Below, one piece after another: positions 33,599 to 42,633 of a stretch of DNA of 64,000 nt. The first letter of the stretch is position 1, and every line of letters begins with the position of its first letter. This DNA is from DATMRF01 sp035566435 (GTDB lineage: Bacteria > Verrucomicrobiota > Verrucomicrobiia > Limisphaerales > UBA8199), in the NCBI GenBank assembly GCA_035566435.1, contig DATMRF010000083.1:62001-126000 (forward strand). The letters run 5' to 3'. The position numbers were made by a program, and so were the translations under genes. Below the pieces are notes generated by a model, which was not told the origin of the DNA, did no database searches, and saw nothing but the letters and a program-made list of their open reading frames with translations.

Positions 33599-33970
33599 AT
33601 GACAGAGAAAGTGACCAGGCCTGGCAAGCGCATACTTCTGGTGGATGACGACCCCATTGCCCGTCAGTCGATCAAGCTGCTCCTCAATATCGATCGCCAC
33701 GATGTCACCGAGGCACAGGATGCCGAGGAGGCGCAGAAGCTCTTCACCCAGAAGATTTTCGATTTGGTGATTAGCGACTATTTCATGCCGAATGCACTCG
33801 GCAACGAATTGGCAGTGAACCTCTGGCGGATTTCGCCGTCGACGCCGTTCTTAATGGTGACCGGGTATTACGAGAAGCTCGTCAACTCGGGCGTGCCGGC
33901 CGAGGCTATTTTGGCCAAACCCTTTGGACCGGTGGAGCTGCGCCAGGCGATCGCCAAAGTGCTCGGCTGA
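33599..33970 (+). CDS. Receiver-only response regulator
   Basis: A 123-residue single receiver domain. The acidic cluster is DDD at 16-18, phospho-acceptor D60 (LVISDYFMPNA), conserved T88 (MVTGYYE) and K107 (ILAKPFGP). It has no output domain, so it works by protein contact, as CheY- or Spo0F-like proteins do. I chose ATG at 33599, preceded by AAAGGGG; a TTG just before is less likely. It lies divergently from xseB with 90 bases between, and no histidine kinase is near. Confidence 0.92.
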   Translation: MTEKVTRPGKRILLVDDDPIARQSIKLLLNIDRHDVTEAQDAEEAQKLFTQKIFDLVISDYFMPNALGNELAVNLWRISPSTPFLMVTGYYEKLVNSGVPAEAILAKPFGPVELRQAIAKVLG

Positions 33971-34206
33971 CCGGCGGCTGTGGCTTTGCCGCGCCGTGCC
34001 TGCCAACCTGTGCTGGGGCGCTGATAACCGGTCCACGGACGTGGGCGCAAGATGCACGACCGGCAGTGAGGTGTAGAAACCCACGAGCTGACAATTGTCT
34101 CGCGGGAAAGCAGATCGGGGTTAAGGTGGTCGAGAGCAAAGGAGTGGTTCAGGCGGTGCGAGCCGACCAAGAAATGTCCATTCAATGCCAATTTAGGTCG
34201 TGCGTT

Positions 34207-34227
34207 TATTGAGACTCAGTCTTAATA
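34207..34227. promoter_or_regulatory. Fur-box-like palindrome
   Basis: TATTGAGACTCAGTCTTAATA is nearly self-complementary, and its core TGAGACTCAGTCTTA agrees at 12 of 15 positions with TGAGAATCATTCTCA, the core of proteobacterial Fur sites. It ends 8 bases before the start of the barrel gene, where a bound protein would block transcription or translation. The regulator is inferred. Confidence 0.4.
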
Positions 34228-34234
34228 TGGTCCC

Positions 34235-35083
34235 ATGATTTCGAAGCGGGTGATCGGGTTCTTTGGTGCCGTTCCTGGCAGATTACTCGCGGCTCTGGGT
34301 GCCGTCGGTCTCGGAGTCGCCGTGGTCAGCGCCACGGAACGTTCGTTCACGTACACGTATGAGCCCGAGACGATGCCTCAGGGCGGTTTCGAATATGAGC
34401 AATGGGTCACCTTGCGCGCCGGGCGCGGCGCGGCCGTCGGCCAGGAAGATTTCAACCGCTGGGAATTCCGCCACGAGTTGGAATACGGGTTAACTGATAA
34501 TTACACGGTGTCGCTTTACGTGAACGAGAGCCTGGAAAACTTTCGCGACCCCACGACGAGCAGTCACTACTCGCACTTCCAATTTGATGGCGTGTCCCTT
34601 GAGAACAAGTATTTGGTGCTGAATCCCACCGAGCACTCCGTCGGTTTGGCGCTCTACCTGGAGCCGCGCTTTGCCGGTGGCGAAGCCGAGCTCGAGCAAA
34701 AGATTATTCTTGGCCAACGGCACGGCGATTGGAAATGGGCCTTTAACCTGACCCACGCGACAGAGTGGGCGCGCGATCTTCATTCGACAGAAGGGGAAGT
34801 GGAGGCCAGCGTCGGCATCTCGCGCAGCTTGAGCCCGCGCTGGAGCGTCGGCCTGGAGGCGCGGGACCACAACGAGCTGCCGGATTACGCGCGTTGGGAA
34901 AACACAGCATTATATGTCGGACCAGTTGCGACCTACCGGCGGGAGAAGTGGTGGGCGGCTCTCACCGTCATGCCGCAGGTTTTCGGCGCCAACTTTCAGG
35001 GCAACCCCGGCAAGAGCAACTATCAGGATCTGGAGGGCCATGAACGATGGAATGTTCGCCTCCTCTTTGGTTTTGACCTCTGA
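34235..35083 (+). CDS. Outer-membrane beta-barrel hypothetical protein
   Basis: A 282-residue protein with a hydrophobic signal (about 8-33) followed by alternating strands throughout: FTYTYEPETMPQGGFEYEQW, YTVSLYVNESLE, YLVLNPTEHSVGLALYLEPR, VGLEARDHNELPDY. It ends WNVRLLFGFDL, a typical outer-membrane C-terminal strand. I do not recognise a named function; it resembles barrel proteins annotated only as hypothetical. It is followed after 8 bases by a c-type cytochrome gene, suggesting a shared redox or metal-related role, and preceded by a Fur-like palindrome. Confidence 0.75.
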   Translation: MISKRVIGFFGAVPGRLLAALGAVGLGVAVVSATERSFTYTYEPETMPQGGFEYEQWVTLRAGRGAAVGQEDFNRWEFRHELEYGLTDNYTVSLYVNESLENFRDPTTSSHYSHFQFDGVSLENKYLVLNPTEHSVGLALYLEPRFAGGEAELEQKIILGQRHGDWKWAFNLTHATEWARDLHSTEGEVEASVGISRSLSPRWSVGLEARDHNELPDYARWENTALYVGPVATYRREKWWAALTVMPQVFGANFQGNPGKSNYQDLEGHERWNVRLLFGFDL

Positions 35084-35091
35084 TCCTGCCG

Positions 35092-35388
35092 ATGCGTGAA
35101 ACTCTGCTATGGTTTCTGATGGGCGCCTGCATGGCCTGCCAGGCCACCGCCGGAGAACTGGCCACTAACCAAACCGCAGCCGCCAGGAAGCTGTATCTGA
35201 ATCGGTGCGCGAAGTGCCACAAGCTGTACGATCCCTCCAAGTACTCCGATGAAAAGTGGCGAACGTGGATGGAGAAAATGAGCCGCAAGGCCAGGCTTCA
35301 GCCGCAGCAGCAGGAGGCGGTGTCGAGTTACATCGAGACCGCATTGCGTCGTCCAACTCCCACAACGACCGGGAGCACGGTGCCATGA
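35092..35388 (+). CDS. Small periplasmic c-type cytochrome
   Basis: A 98-residue protein with a signal peptide (about 1-20) and one haem c site, CAKCH, at residues 39-43. The downstream helix pattern KYSDEKWRTWMEKMSRKARL and QQEAVSSYIETAL matches small monohaem cytochromes; the expected distal Met could be M60 or M63, so the axial ligand is uncertain. It follows the barrel gene by 8 bases. The C-terminal Pro/Thr tail looks disordered. Confidence 0.8.
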   Translation: MRETLLWFLMGACMACQATAGELATNQTAAARKLYLNRCAKCHKLYDPSKYSDEKWRTWMEKMSRKARLQPQQQEAVSSYIETALRRPTPTTTGSTVP

Positions 35389-35487
35389 CCTGCGGGAGCA
35401 GGTGCGGCTTCATAGGCCGGCTCGTCCCCTTCCTTGTCGTTGTCGTCGAAGTCGGCCCGGGACGGGCGTTGAAATTCGCAGATGTTA

Positions 35488-36777
35488 CTAGGATTGCGAG
35501 GAACGCGGTTGCGCGCTGGCGTTGACGGCGGTGGGCGTCTTTTCCTCCGGCGGCTTCAGCGACTTAAAACTGCGGAACAGCAGCACGTCGTACAGGAGTT
35601 TCAGGCCGCCCGCGAGAAAGAACGGCAGGCTCAGCAGGAACGCGCTTGCGAGCAGGGGACCGGTCAGTGCTGGGGAGAGGCCCGCGCCAATTGTGCGTGC
35701 GATGCCGGTCACGCCCGCCGCGGCCGAGCGTTCATCCGGATGCACGACTGCCATGGTGTAAGACTGGCGGGTCGGCACGTCCATCTGGGAGATCGCGAAG
35801 CGGAGCAGCAGGACGAGCACCGCCAGGGTCGCATTCGGCATGAGCGGCACTATGAACAGCAGGACGTTCGAGGGGACGTGGGTGAACACCATCGTGTTAA
35901 TCAAGCCGAACCGGGCGGCCAACTTCGCCGCGCTCAGGGCGGAGACGCCGGCCAGGAGGTTGGCACCAAAAAAAATCGCCCCCAATCGCGCGGAGTCGAT
36001 TCCAAATCGCACGTGGAACCAGTAGGCGAGCAGGCTCTGCATAACGAAGCCGCCCGCGAAGGCATCGATGGCGAACAGGCCGGACAGCCGGAAAACGACA
36101 GCCCGCGATTCATGCAAGCCGAGGAGAGTTTTGCGACGCGGCTGGTCGATTGGCGTTTCGGCTTCGATTGTTGGGGGCAGCCTGGAAAACAGCACGGCGA
36201 GGAGCAGGCCGATGCCCGCGTAGGCGAGCACGACGGCCTGGTAACCTGCGCCCAGACTGAACCCGAAGGCAAGCAACCACTGCGCCAGGCCTCCGCCCGC
36301 GAGGGCTCCAAGAGCGGTAGCGAACGAGCCCGCAAGATTGTACCACGCAAACACCCCGGTGCGTTGTTCGGCCCGGACGGCATGCGAAAGGGCGGCCTGT
36401 TCAATCGAGAGAAACGGGCCGACCTCATTGCCGCTGGGGCTGATGACTCCGATAATCGCGGCCGCCAGAAGAATCGGGAACGAACGAGCGAACGCGAAAA
36501 CGCCTCCCGCGAACAACATCAGCAAGGCGCCCCCAACCAGCATGGTCCGGCGGCCGATGCGGTCCGCCGAGGTGGTCATCCAGAGCGAGATGAGAGTATC
36601 CCCCAGCAACGTCAGGCTCAGCAGGACCCCGATCTGACTCGTGGAGAGGCCGACGGCGGCAAGGTAAATGACCAGGATGACGGAGAGCAGCCCGTACGCG
36701 AACATGCGCAAAATTCGTGTAAGGAACAGCAGTCGGACATCGTGTCCGAATACGTTCGCAGGTTTGGGGGCCGGCAT
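35488..36777 (-). CDS. Major facilitator superfamily transporter
   Basis: A 429-residue permease with 12 predicted helices. The loop TSADRIGRRTMLVGG after helix 2 is the MFS motif A region (D..GRR), and a similar but weaker loop follows helix 8. The central cytoplasmic loop (EAETPIDQPRRKTL) separates the halves. The N-terminal features resemble drug/proton antiporters, but the substrate is unknown. It is monocistronic and convergent with the cytochrome gene, leaving 99 bases between them. Confidence 0.88.
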   Translation of the reverse strand: MPAPKPANVFGHDVRLLFLTRILRMFAYGLLSVILVIYLAAVGLSTSQIGVLLSLTLLGDTLISLWMTTSADRIGRRTMLVGGALLMLFAGGVFAFARSFPILLAAAIIGVISPSGNEVGPFLSIEQAALSHAVRAEQRTGVFAWYNLAGSFATALGALAGGGLAQWLLAFGFSLGAGYQAVVLAYAGIGLLLAVLFSRLPPTIEAETPIDQPRRKTLLGLHESRAVVFRLSGLFAIDAFAGGFVMQSLLAYWFHVRFGIDSARLGAIFFGANLLAGVSALSAAKLAARFGLINTMVFTHVPSNVLLFIVPLMPNATLAVLVLLLRFAISQMDVPTRQSYTMAVVHPDERSAAAGVTGIARTIGAGLSPALTGPLLASAFLLSLPFFLAGGLKLLYDVLLFRSFKSLKPPEEKTPTAVNASAQPRSSQS

Positions 36778-36899
36778 GAGGTGCTACCATAGCAACGGCG
36801 GGCCGGGGCGGCAACCGGCCCGACTGGCGCAAAAACAATTTGCATTCCGGCGGGAACCAACGAGCGTTCCCGTGAGTCTAATGCAAAACTGAAAAGCCG

Positions 36900-37607
36900 A
36901 TGAAATCAGCATTTGCGTACTGGTTCTGCATTGTGGCCGGGTGCGCCGCCGTCACCCCAGCAGCTCAGGCAGCCCAGGTTTGGACCGGTCCATTGACCAC
37001 CTTCACGCTGGCAAGCGGAGCGGACCCAACCCAGGCCGTGAATCAGGACCGAATAACGGCGAACGTATGGATCACCCGAGACACGTATCAAGGAATCTAC
37101 AATGCCAAGACCGAGACCCTCTACACGGCATATTTTAGTCCTGCAGACACGGAATGGGCTTACGGGACGCTGGCCAACTACGCCTCGTTGACCTATACCA
37201 ATTGGCAGGGTTGGAACAGCAAGACTCCTACAAACACGATTGGTCTGGCAGCCGTTTTGCACCTCATCTCTGATAACATTTATCTGTCAGTGGAATTCAC
37301 GTCCTGGGGGAGCCGCGGCGCGGGCGGGTTTTCCTACCTGCGTTCGACACCTGCTCCGCCTGCGCCGGCGCCGCCACAGTTGAGTCGCTGCAGCCTCGCA
37401 GGGCAGGGCTTGCAGTTCGAGTTCACTAACACGCCTGGATTCACATTTACCGTGCTGGGATCCACTAACGTCTTGCTCCCGATCACAAATTGGCTCCTGC
37501 TGGGCACCGTGACTGACACACCCCCCGGTTCCGGTCTCTACCGCTTCACGGACGCGGGAACAATAACCAACGCGGATCGAAGATGTTATCGGGTGCGGTG
37601 GCCCTAA
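36900..37607 (+). CDS. Secreted hypothetical protein with Verrucomicrobial C-terminal domain
   Basis: A 235-residue exported protein (signal about 1-24, ending AQA). Residues 25-150 form an unrecognised domain rich in aromatic residues and Thr. After a Pro/Ala linker (APPAPAPPQLS) comes a C-terminal module, FTVLGSTNVLLPITNWLLLG then YRFTDAGTITNADRRCYRV, a short module shared by many secreted Verrucomicrobial proteins; the RCC1 protein encoded next door ends with a similar one (VVLQQTSELNPPNWTVVG). It probably serves in surface display or export, by inference. Confidence 0.75.
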   Translation: MKSAFAYWFCIVAGCAAVTPAAQAAQVWTGPLTTFTLASGADPTQAVNQDRITANVWITRDTYQGIYNAKTETLYTAYFSPADTEWAYGTLANYASLTYTNWQGWNSKTPTNTIGLAAVLHLISDNIYLSVEFTSWGSRGAGGFSYLRSTPAPPAPAPPQLSRCSLAGQGLQFEFTNTPGFTFTVLGSTNVLLPITNWLLLGTVTDTPPGSGLYRFTDAGTITNADRRCYRVRWP

Positions 37608-37655
37608 AAACGGGAGCGCTGGCGGTCTCGGTTCAAGCGCTCCCGGGCTCTTCTT
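37606..37655. terminator. Bidirectional terminator between convergent genes
   Basis: CGGGAGCGCT (37611-37620) pairs with AGCGCTCCCG (37636-37645), a 10-bp stem with a 15-base loop. It is followed on the plus strand by CTTCTTTTAC and on the minus strand by TTTTTAGGG, so it can serve both converging genes. Confidence 0.85.
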
Positions 37656-38837
37656 TTACTGCGGCGTCAGCCGGAAGAACATCTTGTCGGTGGCGGAGAG
37701 CGTCACTTGATTTTGGCCGTTCAACGACAAAGCGGTGTTACCGACCACTGTCCAATTCGGTGGGTTGAGCTCGGAGGTTTGCTGCAAGACGACGCCAGTC
37801 GTAGAGGCCGGCCAGGAAACGACGACATTAGCACCCGAAAGGACGATGCTCAGCTCAGGGGGCGCCGCCGAGGCCTGCTGAACCAGAACCATGCTGTGCC
37901 CGCCGCGCGCGGCGATGGACACAATGTTAGTCAATCCGCCAGGAACATTACATTGACCAGCGGGGTTGAGTCCCCAGGTGACAAGCGTCCCGTCCGCCTT
38001 CAGCGCGAGACTGTGATAATCTGCGGTGGCGATTGCGACCACGTTGGTCAGCCCCGACGGAACGCTCACCTGAGCAAGTCCATACGTGCCCCAGGAAACG
38101 ACGGAGCCATCTTGTTTTAAAGCCAGGTTGTGGAACCCGCCCGCGGCGATCGCCACTACATTGCTCAGGTCGGCGGGTATGGAGGTTTGACCGTGCTGGT
38201 TGTCACCCCAACCCACCACGGTGCCGTCGCCCTGGAGGGCCAGACTATGGTACATCCCGCCCGCAATCGCGATTACATTGCTCAGCCCTGCAGGCACATT
38301 GCACTGGCCGCTGAGATTGTATCCCCAAGCTGCCACCGTCCCGTCGGTCTTCAACGCAAGACTGTGCACGGCGCCGGCCGCAACGGCTGCCACTGGCCCA
38401 AGCCCGGCCGGCACTGCGCATTGGCCGTAATCGCCGTATTGCCCCGGTGATGGACCCCAGGCGACCACGGTGCCATCTCGCATCAGAGCCAGGTTGTGAA
38501 TGTTGCCGGCGGCGATCTGCGCCACGGGTAAAGTTTGAACGAGAGCGGGGACATTGGTTTGGTTGAATCGGTCGTCGCCCCAGGCGAATAACGAGCCGTC
38601 GCCTCGCATGAGAAGGCTGTGAAAGTCCCCTGGTGCGACTTGCCATGAGTCTGGGGTGGCCGAACTAGAAGGCGCGAAACTCAGGTCGTAGCTGAGGTCG
38701 CCCCACGCGACCACTCGGCTGACCACCTGGGTCGCTTGAGCTGTATTAAACAACGCGGATACCAGCAGCAGGACGAAAAGGTACGGACGACCGCATTCAG
38801 GATTCGTTGAGACCGAGCGCCGCAAAGCCATGTTCAT
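37656..38837 (-). CDS. Secreted RCC1-repeat (beta-propeller) protein
   Basis: About 393 residues with a signal peptide (LFVLLLVSALFNTAQA). At least six repeats of about 48 residues follow, each with GDGT or KxDGT, VVAWG or VVGWG, a Gln/Asn spacer and IAAGxxHxLAL; together they should close a seven-bladed propeller like RCC1. The C-terminal 80 residues form a separate Ig-like/choice-of-anchor module found in secreted Verrucomicrobial proteins. ATG at 38837 is preferred to the GTG at 38849. The ligand is unknown. The repeats are also visible at DNA level and could recombine. Confidence 0.85.
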   Translation of the reverse strand: MNMALRRSVSTNPECGRPYLFVLLLVSALFNTAQATQVVSRVVAWGDLSYDLSFAPSSSATPDSWQVAPGDFHSLLMRGDGSLFAWGDDRFNQTNVPALVQTLPVAQIAAGNIHNLALMRDGTVVAWGPSPGQYGDYGQCAVPAGLGPVAAVAAGAVHSLALKTDGTVAAWGYNLSGQCNVPAGLSNVIAIAGGMYHSLALQGDGTVVGWGDNQHGQTSIPADLSNVVAIAAGGFHNLALKQDGSVVSWGTYGLAQVSVPSGLTNVVAIATADYHSLALKADGTLVTWGLNPAGQCNVPGGLTNIVSIAARGGHSMVLVQQASAAPPELSIVLSGANVVVSWPASTTGVVLQQTSELNPPNWTVVGNTALSLNGQNQVTLSATDKMFFRLTPQ

Positions 38838-39020
38838 AGACACCCACACCGCGTGCTAACTTCCCCTTAATCTGACCGCAATGCCGCCCGCGCACAATCC
38901 GGGGAAACACTGAAAACGTACCCGGGGAAACCCGGGATCACTTGACGCCCTGCTTTACGGACTGTAAAGAAGCTGCGTCATCAGCCCGATAACATTGCTC
39001 GAACGCGGCAACCAAGCCCT

Positions 39021-40532
39021 ATGCCTATGATCTTGGCCCTGGACCAGGGCACGACGAGTTCGCGCGCCATCCTTTTCGACCACAGCGGCGCAGTGCGGGG
39101 CGTCGCCCAAAAGGAATTCACCCAACTTTTTCCGCAGGCCGGCTGGGTCGAGCACGACCCGGGTGAGATCTGGGAAAGTCAGCTCGCGGTGGCGCGCGCG
39201 GTGCTGGCCGAAACCGGCGTCAGTGCCCGTGACATCGCGGCGATCGGTATTACGAACCAGCGCGAGACGACTTTGTTGTGGGACCGTCGCACGGGCAAGC
39301 CGGTTCATAATGCCATTGTGTGGCAGGACCGCCGAACCGCGGGGTTCTGCGATGACCTGAAGCGGGGCGGCCACAGCGAGTTGGTGAGTCGCAAGGCCGG
39401 CCTGGTGATCGACGCCTATTTTTCGGGCAGTAAGCTCCGCTGGCTGCTCGACAACGTGCCGGGCGCGCAGGAACGGGCGCGGCGGGGAGACCTGGTTTTT
39501 GGCACGGTCGATACCTGGCTGCTGTGGAACCTGACGGGCGGCGCGTTGCATTTGACTGATCCCAGCAACGCCTCGCGAACCATGTTGTTCAACCTTCACA
39601 CCGGCGATTGGGACGAAGAGTTGCTCAACCTCCTCGATGTGCCGCGCGAGGTGCTGCCCCAGGTCCGTTCTTCGAGTGAGGTTTATGGCGAGACCTCGGC
39701 GAAACTGTTCGGAGCGCCTATCCGGCTCGCGGGCATCGCCGGGGATCAGCAGGCCGCTCTCTTCGGCCAAAACTGTTTCGAGCGCGGGATGGCAAAGAAC
39801 ACCTACGGCACCGGCTGTTTCATGTTGATGAACATCGGACAACGGCCAGCACCGTCGAAACATCAGTTGCTTACCACGGTGGCCTGGAAGACCGGCGGCA
39901 AGACCGAATACGCGCTGGAAGGCAGCGTCTTTATCGGCGGGGCGGTGGTGCAATGGCTGCGGGACGGCTTGGGATTGATCAAGTCATCCGCCGAAATCGA
40001 GCAGCTAGCGGCCAGCGTGCCGGATTGCGGAGGGGTGTACCTCGTTCCAGCTTTCGCGGGCCTGGGTGCGCCCCATTGGGATCAATACGCGCGAGGCACC
40101 ATTACGGGGCTGACCCGGGGCACAACCGCAGGCCATGTCGCGCGAGCGGCCCTGGAGGCGATCGCTTTCCAGGTGGCCGATGTGCTCGAAGTGATGCGCG
40201 AGGATTCGGGTATCCAGCTCCACGAACTGCGGGTGGACGGCGGCGCAAGCGCCAACAATCTCTTGATGCAGTTCCAGGCCGACCTGCTGAGAGTCCCAGT
40301 GGTGCGGCCGAAAGTCACGGAAACGACCGCGCTTGGGGCCGGCTTCCTCGCCGGGCTGGCGGTTGGCTTCTGGAAAGGGCAAGAGGAAATCCAACACGTT
40401 TGGCAGCGAGACCGCGTTTTTGAGCCAAAGCAAAGTGCCGATCAAGCCAGTCATCGCCGAGGCCGCTGGGCGGAAGCGTTGAAACGCTCGAAAGATTGGG
40501 AGGAGCATACGCATGTCGCCCCTGAGCATTGA
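39021..40532 (+). CDS. glpK: Glycerol kinase
   Basis: A 503-residue FGGY kinase that phosphorylates glycerol to sn-glycerol 3-phosphate. N-terminal LALDQGTTSSRAILFDHSG, glycerol-contact segment GWVEHDPGEIWE, NQRETT, GTVDTWLLWNLTGG, and the C-terminal signature VDGGASANNLLMQFQADLL are all present. It precedes the glycerol facilitator gene by 93 bases; no glycerol-3-phosphate dehydrogenase is in the window. Confidence 0.97.
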   Translation: MPMILALDQGTTSSRAILFDHSGAVRGVAQKEFTQLFPQAGWVEHDPGEIWESQLAVARAVLAETGVSARDIAAIGITNQRETTLLWDRRTGKPVHNAIVWQDRRTAGFCDDLKRGGHSELVSRKAGLVIDAYFSGSKLRWLLDNVPGAQERARRGDLVFGTVDTWLLWNLTGGALHLTDPSNASRTMLFNLHTGDWDEELLNLLDVPREVLPQVRSSSEVYGETSAKLFGAPIRLAGIAGDQQAALFGQNCFERGMAKNTYGTGCFMLMNIGQRPAPSKHQLLTTVAWKTGGKTEYALEGSVFIGGAVVQWLRDGLGLIKSSAEIEQLAASVPDCGGVYLVPAFAGLGAPHWDQYARGTITGLTRGTTAGHVARAALEAIAFQVADVLEVMREDSGIQLHELRVDGGASANNLLMQFQADLLRVPVVRPKVTETTALGAGFLAGLAVGFWKGQEEIQHVWQRDRVFEPKQSADQASHRRGRWAEALKRSKDWEEHTHVAPEH

Positions 40533-40625
40533 AACTGGGCCGCAGGCTTATGCTCCTGGTTGATGTCATCGTGCAAACCCGCCCTGATTTAATCAGTTAA
40601 CCAGGTAACTCTAAAATCCCTTCGC

Positions 40626-41375
40626 ATGAATGCTTGTGTTGCTGAGTTTGTGGGAACGACGCTGCTGGTCATGTTCGGCAATGGTGTCGTCGCCAATGTC
40701 GTGTTGAACCGAACCAAGGGAAACAACTCAGGCTGGATCGTGATTACGGCGGGCTGGGCCCTGGCGGTATTTGTCGGCGTCTTCAGTTCACAGGCGTTCA
40801 GCGGGGCGCACCTGAACCCGGCCGTCACACTGGCCATGGCTCAGGCCGGCAAGTTCGCCTGGGCCAGTGTTCCCGGTTACGTGCTGGCGCAGATGCTGGG
40901 CGGCATCGTCGGTGGGGCCTGGGTTTTCTTCTTTTACCGCGAGCACTTTACGGTCAGCGAGGACGCGAACGGGAAGCTGGCTTGTTTTTGTACCGCGCCG
41001 AACATTCGCAACTTGACCCAGGCCTTCTTTTGCGAGGTCAGCGGAACGTTCCTGCTGGTGCTGCCGGTGTTTCTGATGACGGACGCCAAAATCAAGCTGC
41101 CTACGGCTGCAGGCGCCACCAGTGAAGTGGTTGTCGGGTTAGGCACGCTGGGCGCGTTGCCGGTCGGTTTACTGGTATTCGCCATCGGCCTATCGCTGGG
41201 TGGCACGACCGGCTACGCCATCAATCCCGCGCGCGATCTCGGTCCGCGGCTTGCACACGCCTTTCTGCCGGTCCCCGGCAAGCGCGACAGCGACTGGGGG
41301 TACGCTTGGGTTCCCGTCGTCGCACCCCTGGTGGGCGGCTCCCTCGCCGCATTGGTGCATCACGTGCTGCTGTAG
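40626..41375 (+). CDS. glpF: Glycerol uptake facilitator (aquaglyceroporin)
   Basis: A 249-residue MIP channel with six helices and the two NPA motifs, HLNPAVTLAMA (near residue 65) and YAINPARDLGPR (near 200). The Asp after the second NPA motif (NPARD) is the residue associated with glycerol-permeable rather than water-only channels. It imports glycerol for GlpK. The 358-base gap after it holds one REP-like hairpin (41582) and otherwise nothing I can assign. Confidence 0.95.
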   Translation: MNACVAEFVGTTLLVMFGNGVVANVVLNRTKGNNSGWIVITAGWALAVFVGVFSSQAFSGAHLNPAVTLAMAQAGKFAWASVPGYVLAQMLGGIVGGAWVFFFYREHFTVSEDANGKLACFCTAPNIRNLTQAFFCEVSGTFLLVLPVFLMTDAKIKLPTAAGATSEVVVGLGTLGALPVGLLVFAIGLSLGGTTGYAINPARDLGPRLAHAFLPVPGKRDSDWGYAWVPVVAPLVGGSLAALVHHVLL

Positions 41376-41581
41376 GCCTGGAGACGACATCCAGCCCCGG
41401 GGGCCGGGCCGCCATACAAGGATTTGTTTGCCGGCCGCCAACATTTGTGCCCGCCACATTTTTCGCGAAGCGCATGGAGTGGGGTGGCAAGTGGAGCGCG
41501 ACCCCGCTTTCGCTGTTAGGTGGAACCGGCGAGAACGAAAACGACGTCGCGAACCGGCAAAACAGCTCCGCTAGAAGCCAT

Positions 41582-41613
41582 AGCGCCGTCGCCGCTGCGC
41601 TTTGGCGGCGCAC
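41582..41613. repeat. REP-like hairpin, copy 2 (partner at 22902)
   Basis: GCGCCG (41583-41588) pairs with CGGCGC (41606-41611) around the same GC-rich loop as copy 1. The stem differs from copy 1 at two base pairs, both compensated. Confidence 0.75.
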
Positions 41614-41733
41614 CCCATACGCTTCGCGAGATTCGGTTGGGGCTTCCCCGCACTGCGGTCACCGTGCCTCTGCGTTTCATGGGGCGGGTGACAAACTTCC
41701 GGCCAGCTCCAGAACTCCCCCTGGACTCCCAGA

Positions 41734-42552
41734 CTATGGTCGGTCTATGCGGGCGGGCGGCTTGATGGGGACGCCCGTGGAATCGACCGCTGTCCCGGAG
41801 ATGAGGATCCAATAGTTCGTTTCGGACCCTGATTTGTCAGTGGGCGCGGCCAGGAGCAGTCCGCCTTGGTTCGGGATGCGGACCCTGAAAGCGGCCGCAA
41901 GGTTCGTGTGAAGCGTGGCGGAGAAGGGTGATGACCCTTGCCTGTTCTCTATCGAGCTGGCGGCCGCCAACAGCCGCACCCAGCCTGGACTGACCTTGGG
42001 TAATGCGTCGAGCGTGAGGCCAGTAGGGTTGGATGCGCTAGTGCCGGTCATAACGGTGCAATGGAGCCCGTCGGCGGTTTGAATCCCCGCCTGGGTCACC
42101 AGGCGGAAGCTTAAATTCGTAGTGGCCTCCTGCTGCAAGGCTTTTAACTCGACGGGCGAGAGGAACCAGGCGCGCTCGCCATGAGTGTTTGTACTGGAGG
42201 CCGCGGGCAGCCCGATTTGCATTTCTGCTCCCTGCGTGAGCGCATACAGTCGGGCGGAGATGCTAAGATGCGGGCGCCGGCTCAGGTATCCCCGCCAGAG
42301 AGCGGGGGCCAGGTTCATCAGCTTGTACGCAATCCCCGTGAAAGGAGTGAGCCTGGTCGTGTGCGAGAATTCGGCTGGGGTGAGCCATTGGAATGCGGGC
42401 TCTGACCGATATGAAAATGAGCGCCATAACAAGACAATTCCCAACAGAACTGCGAGCAGGGCCATCGCCAGGATGATCTCTACCCGACGGCGCGGCTTAG
42501 GCCGGCCATCGACCGGCATCATGCTTTCCAGCGAGTTCATCACCATTGCCAA
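41734..42552 (-). CDS. Membrane-anchored hypothetical protein of the BlaR1-like operon
   Basis: A 272-residue protein with a basic N-terminus, one membrane helix (about 26-43, ILAMALLAVLLGIVLLW) and an extracytoplasmic domain of about 225 residues rich in Ser, Thr and Leu. No family is recognised; TGLTLDALPKVSPGWVRL and YWILISGTAVDSTGVPIKPP recall the secretin-associated parts of the neighbouring large protein. It follows the BlaR1-like gene by 81 bases on the same strand and is probably co-transcribed. ATG at 42540 is an alternative start. Confidence 0.7.
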   Translation of the reverse strand: MAMVMNSLESMMPVDGRPKPRRRVEIILAMALLAVLLGIVLLWRSFSYRSEPAFQWLTPAEFSHTTRLTPFTGIAYKLMNLAPALWRGYLSRRPHLSISARLYALTQGAEMQIGLPAASSTNTHGERAWFLSPVELKALQQEATTNLSFRLVTQAGIQTADGLHCTVMTGTSASNPTGLTLDALPKVSPGWVRLLAAASSIENRQGSSPFSATLHTNLAAAFRVRIPNQGGLLLAAPTDKSGSETNYWILISGTAVDSTGVPIKPPARIDRP

Positions 42553-42633
42553 ACACCAGCCATGCTACGAAGTTGTTGGTTGTTTGCTGATGTGCGTGAC
42601 CCAGCAGTTGGTATCCAAATAGTCCTTCCTGGG

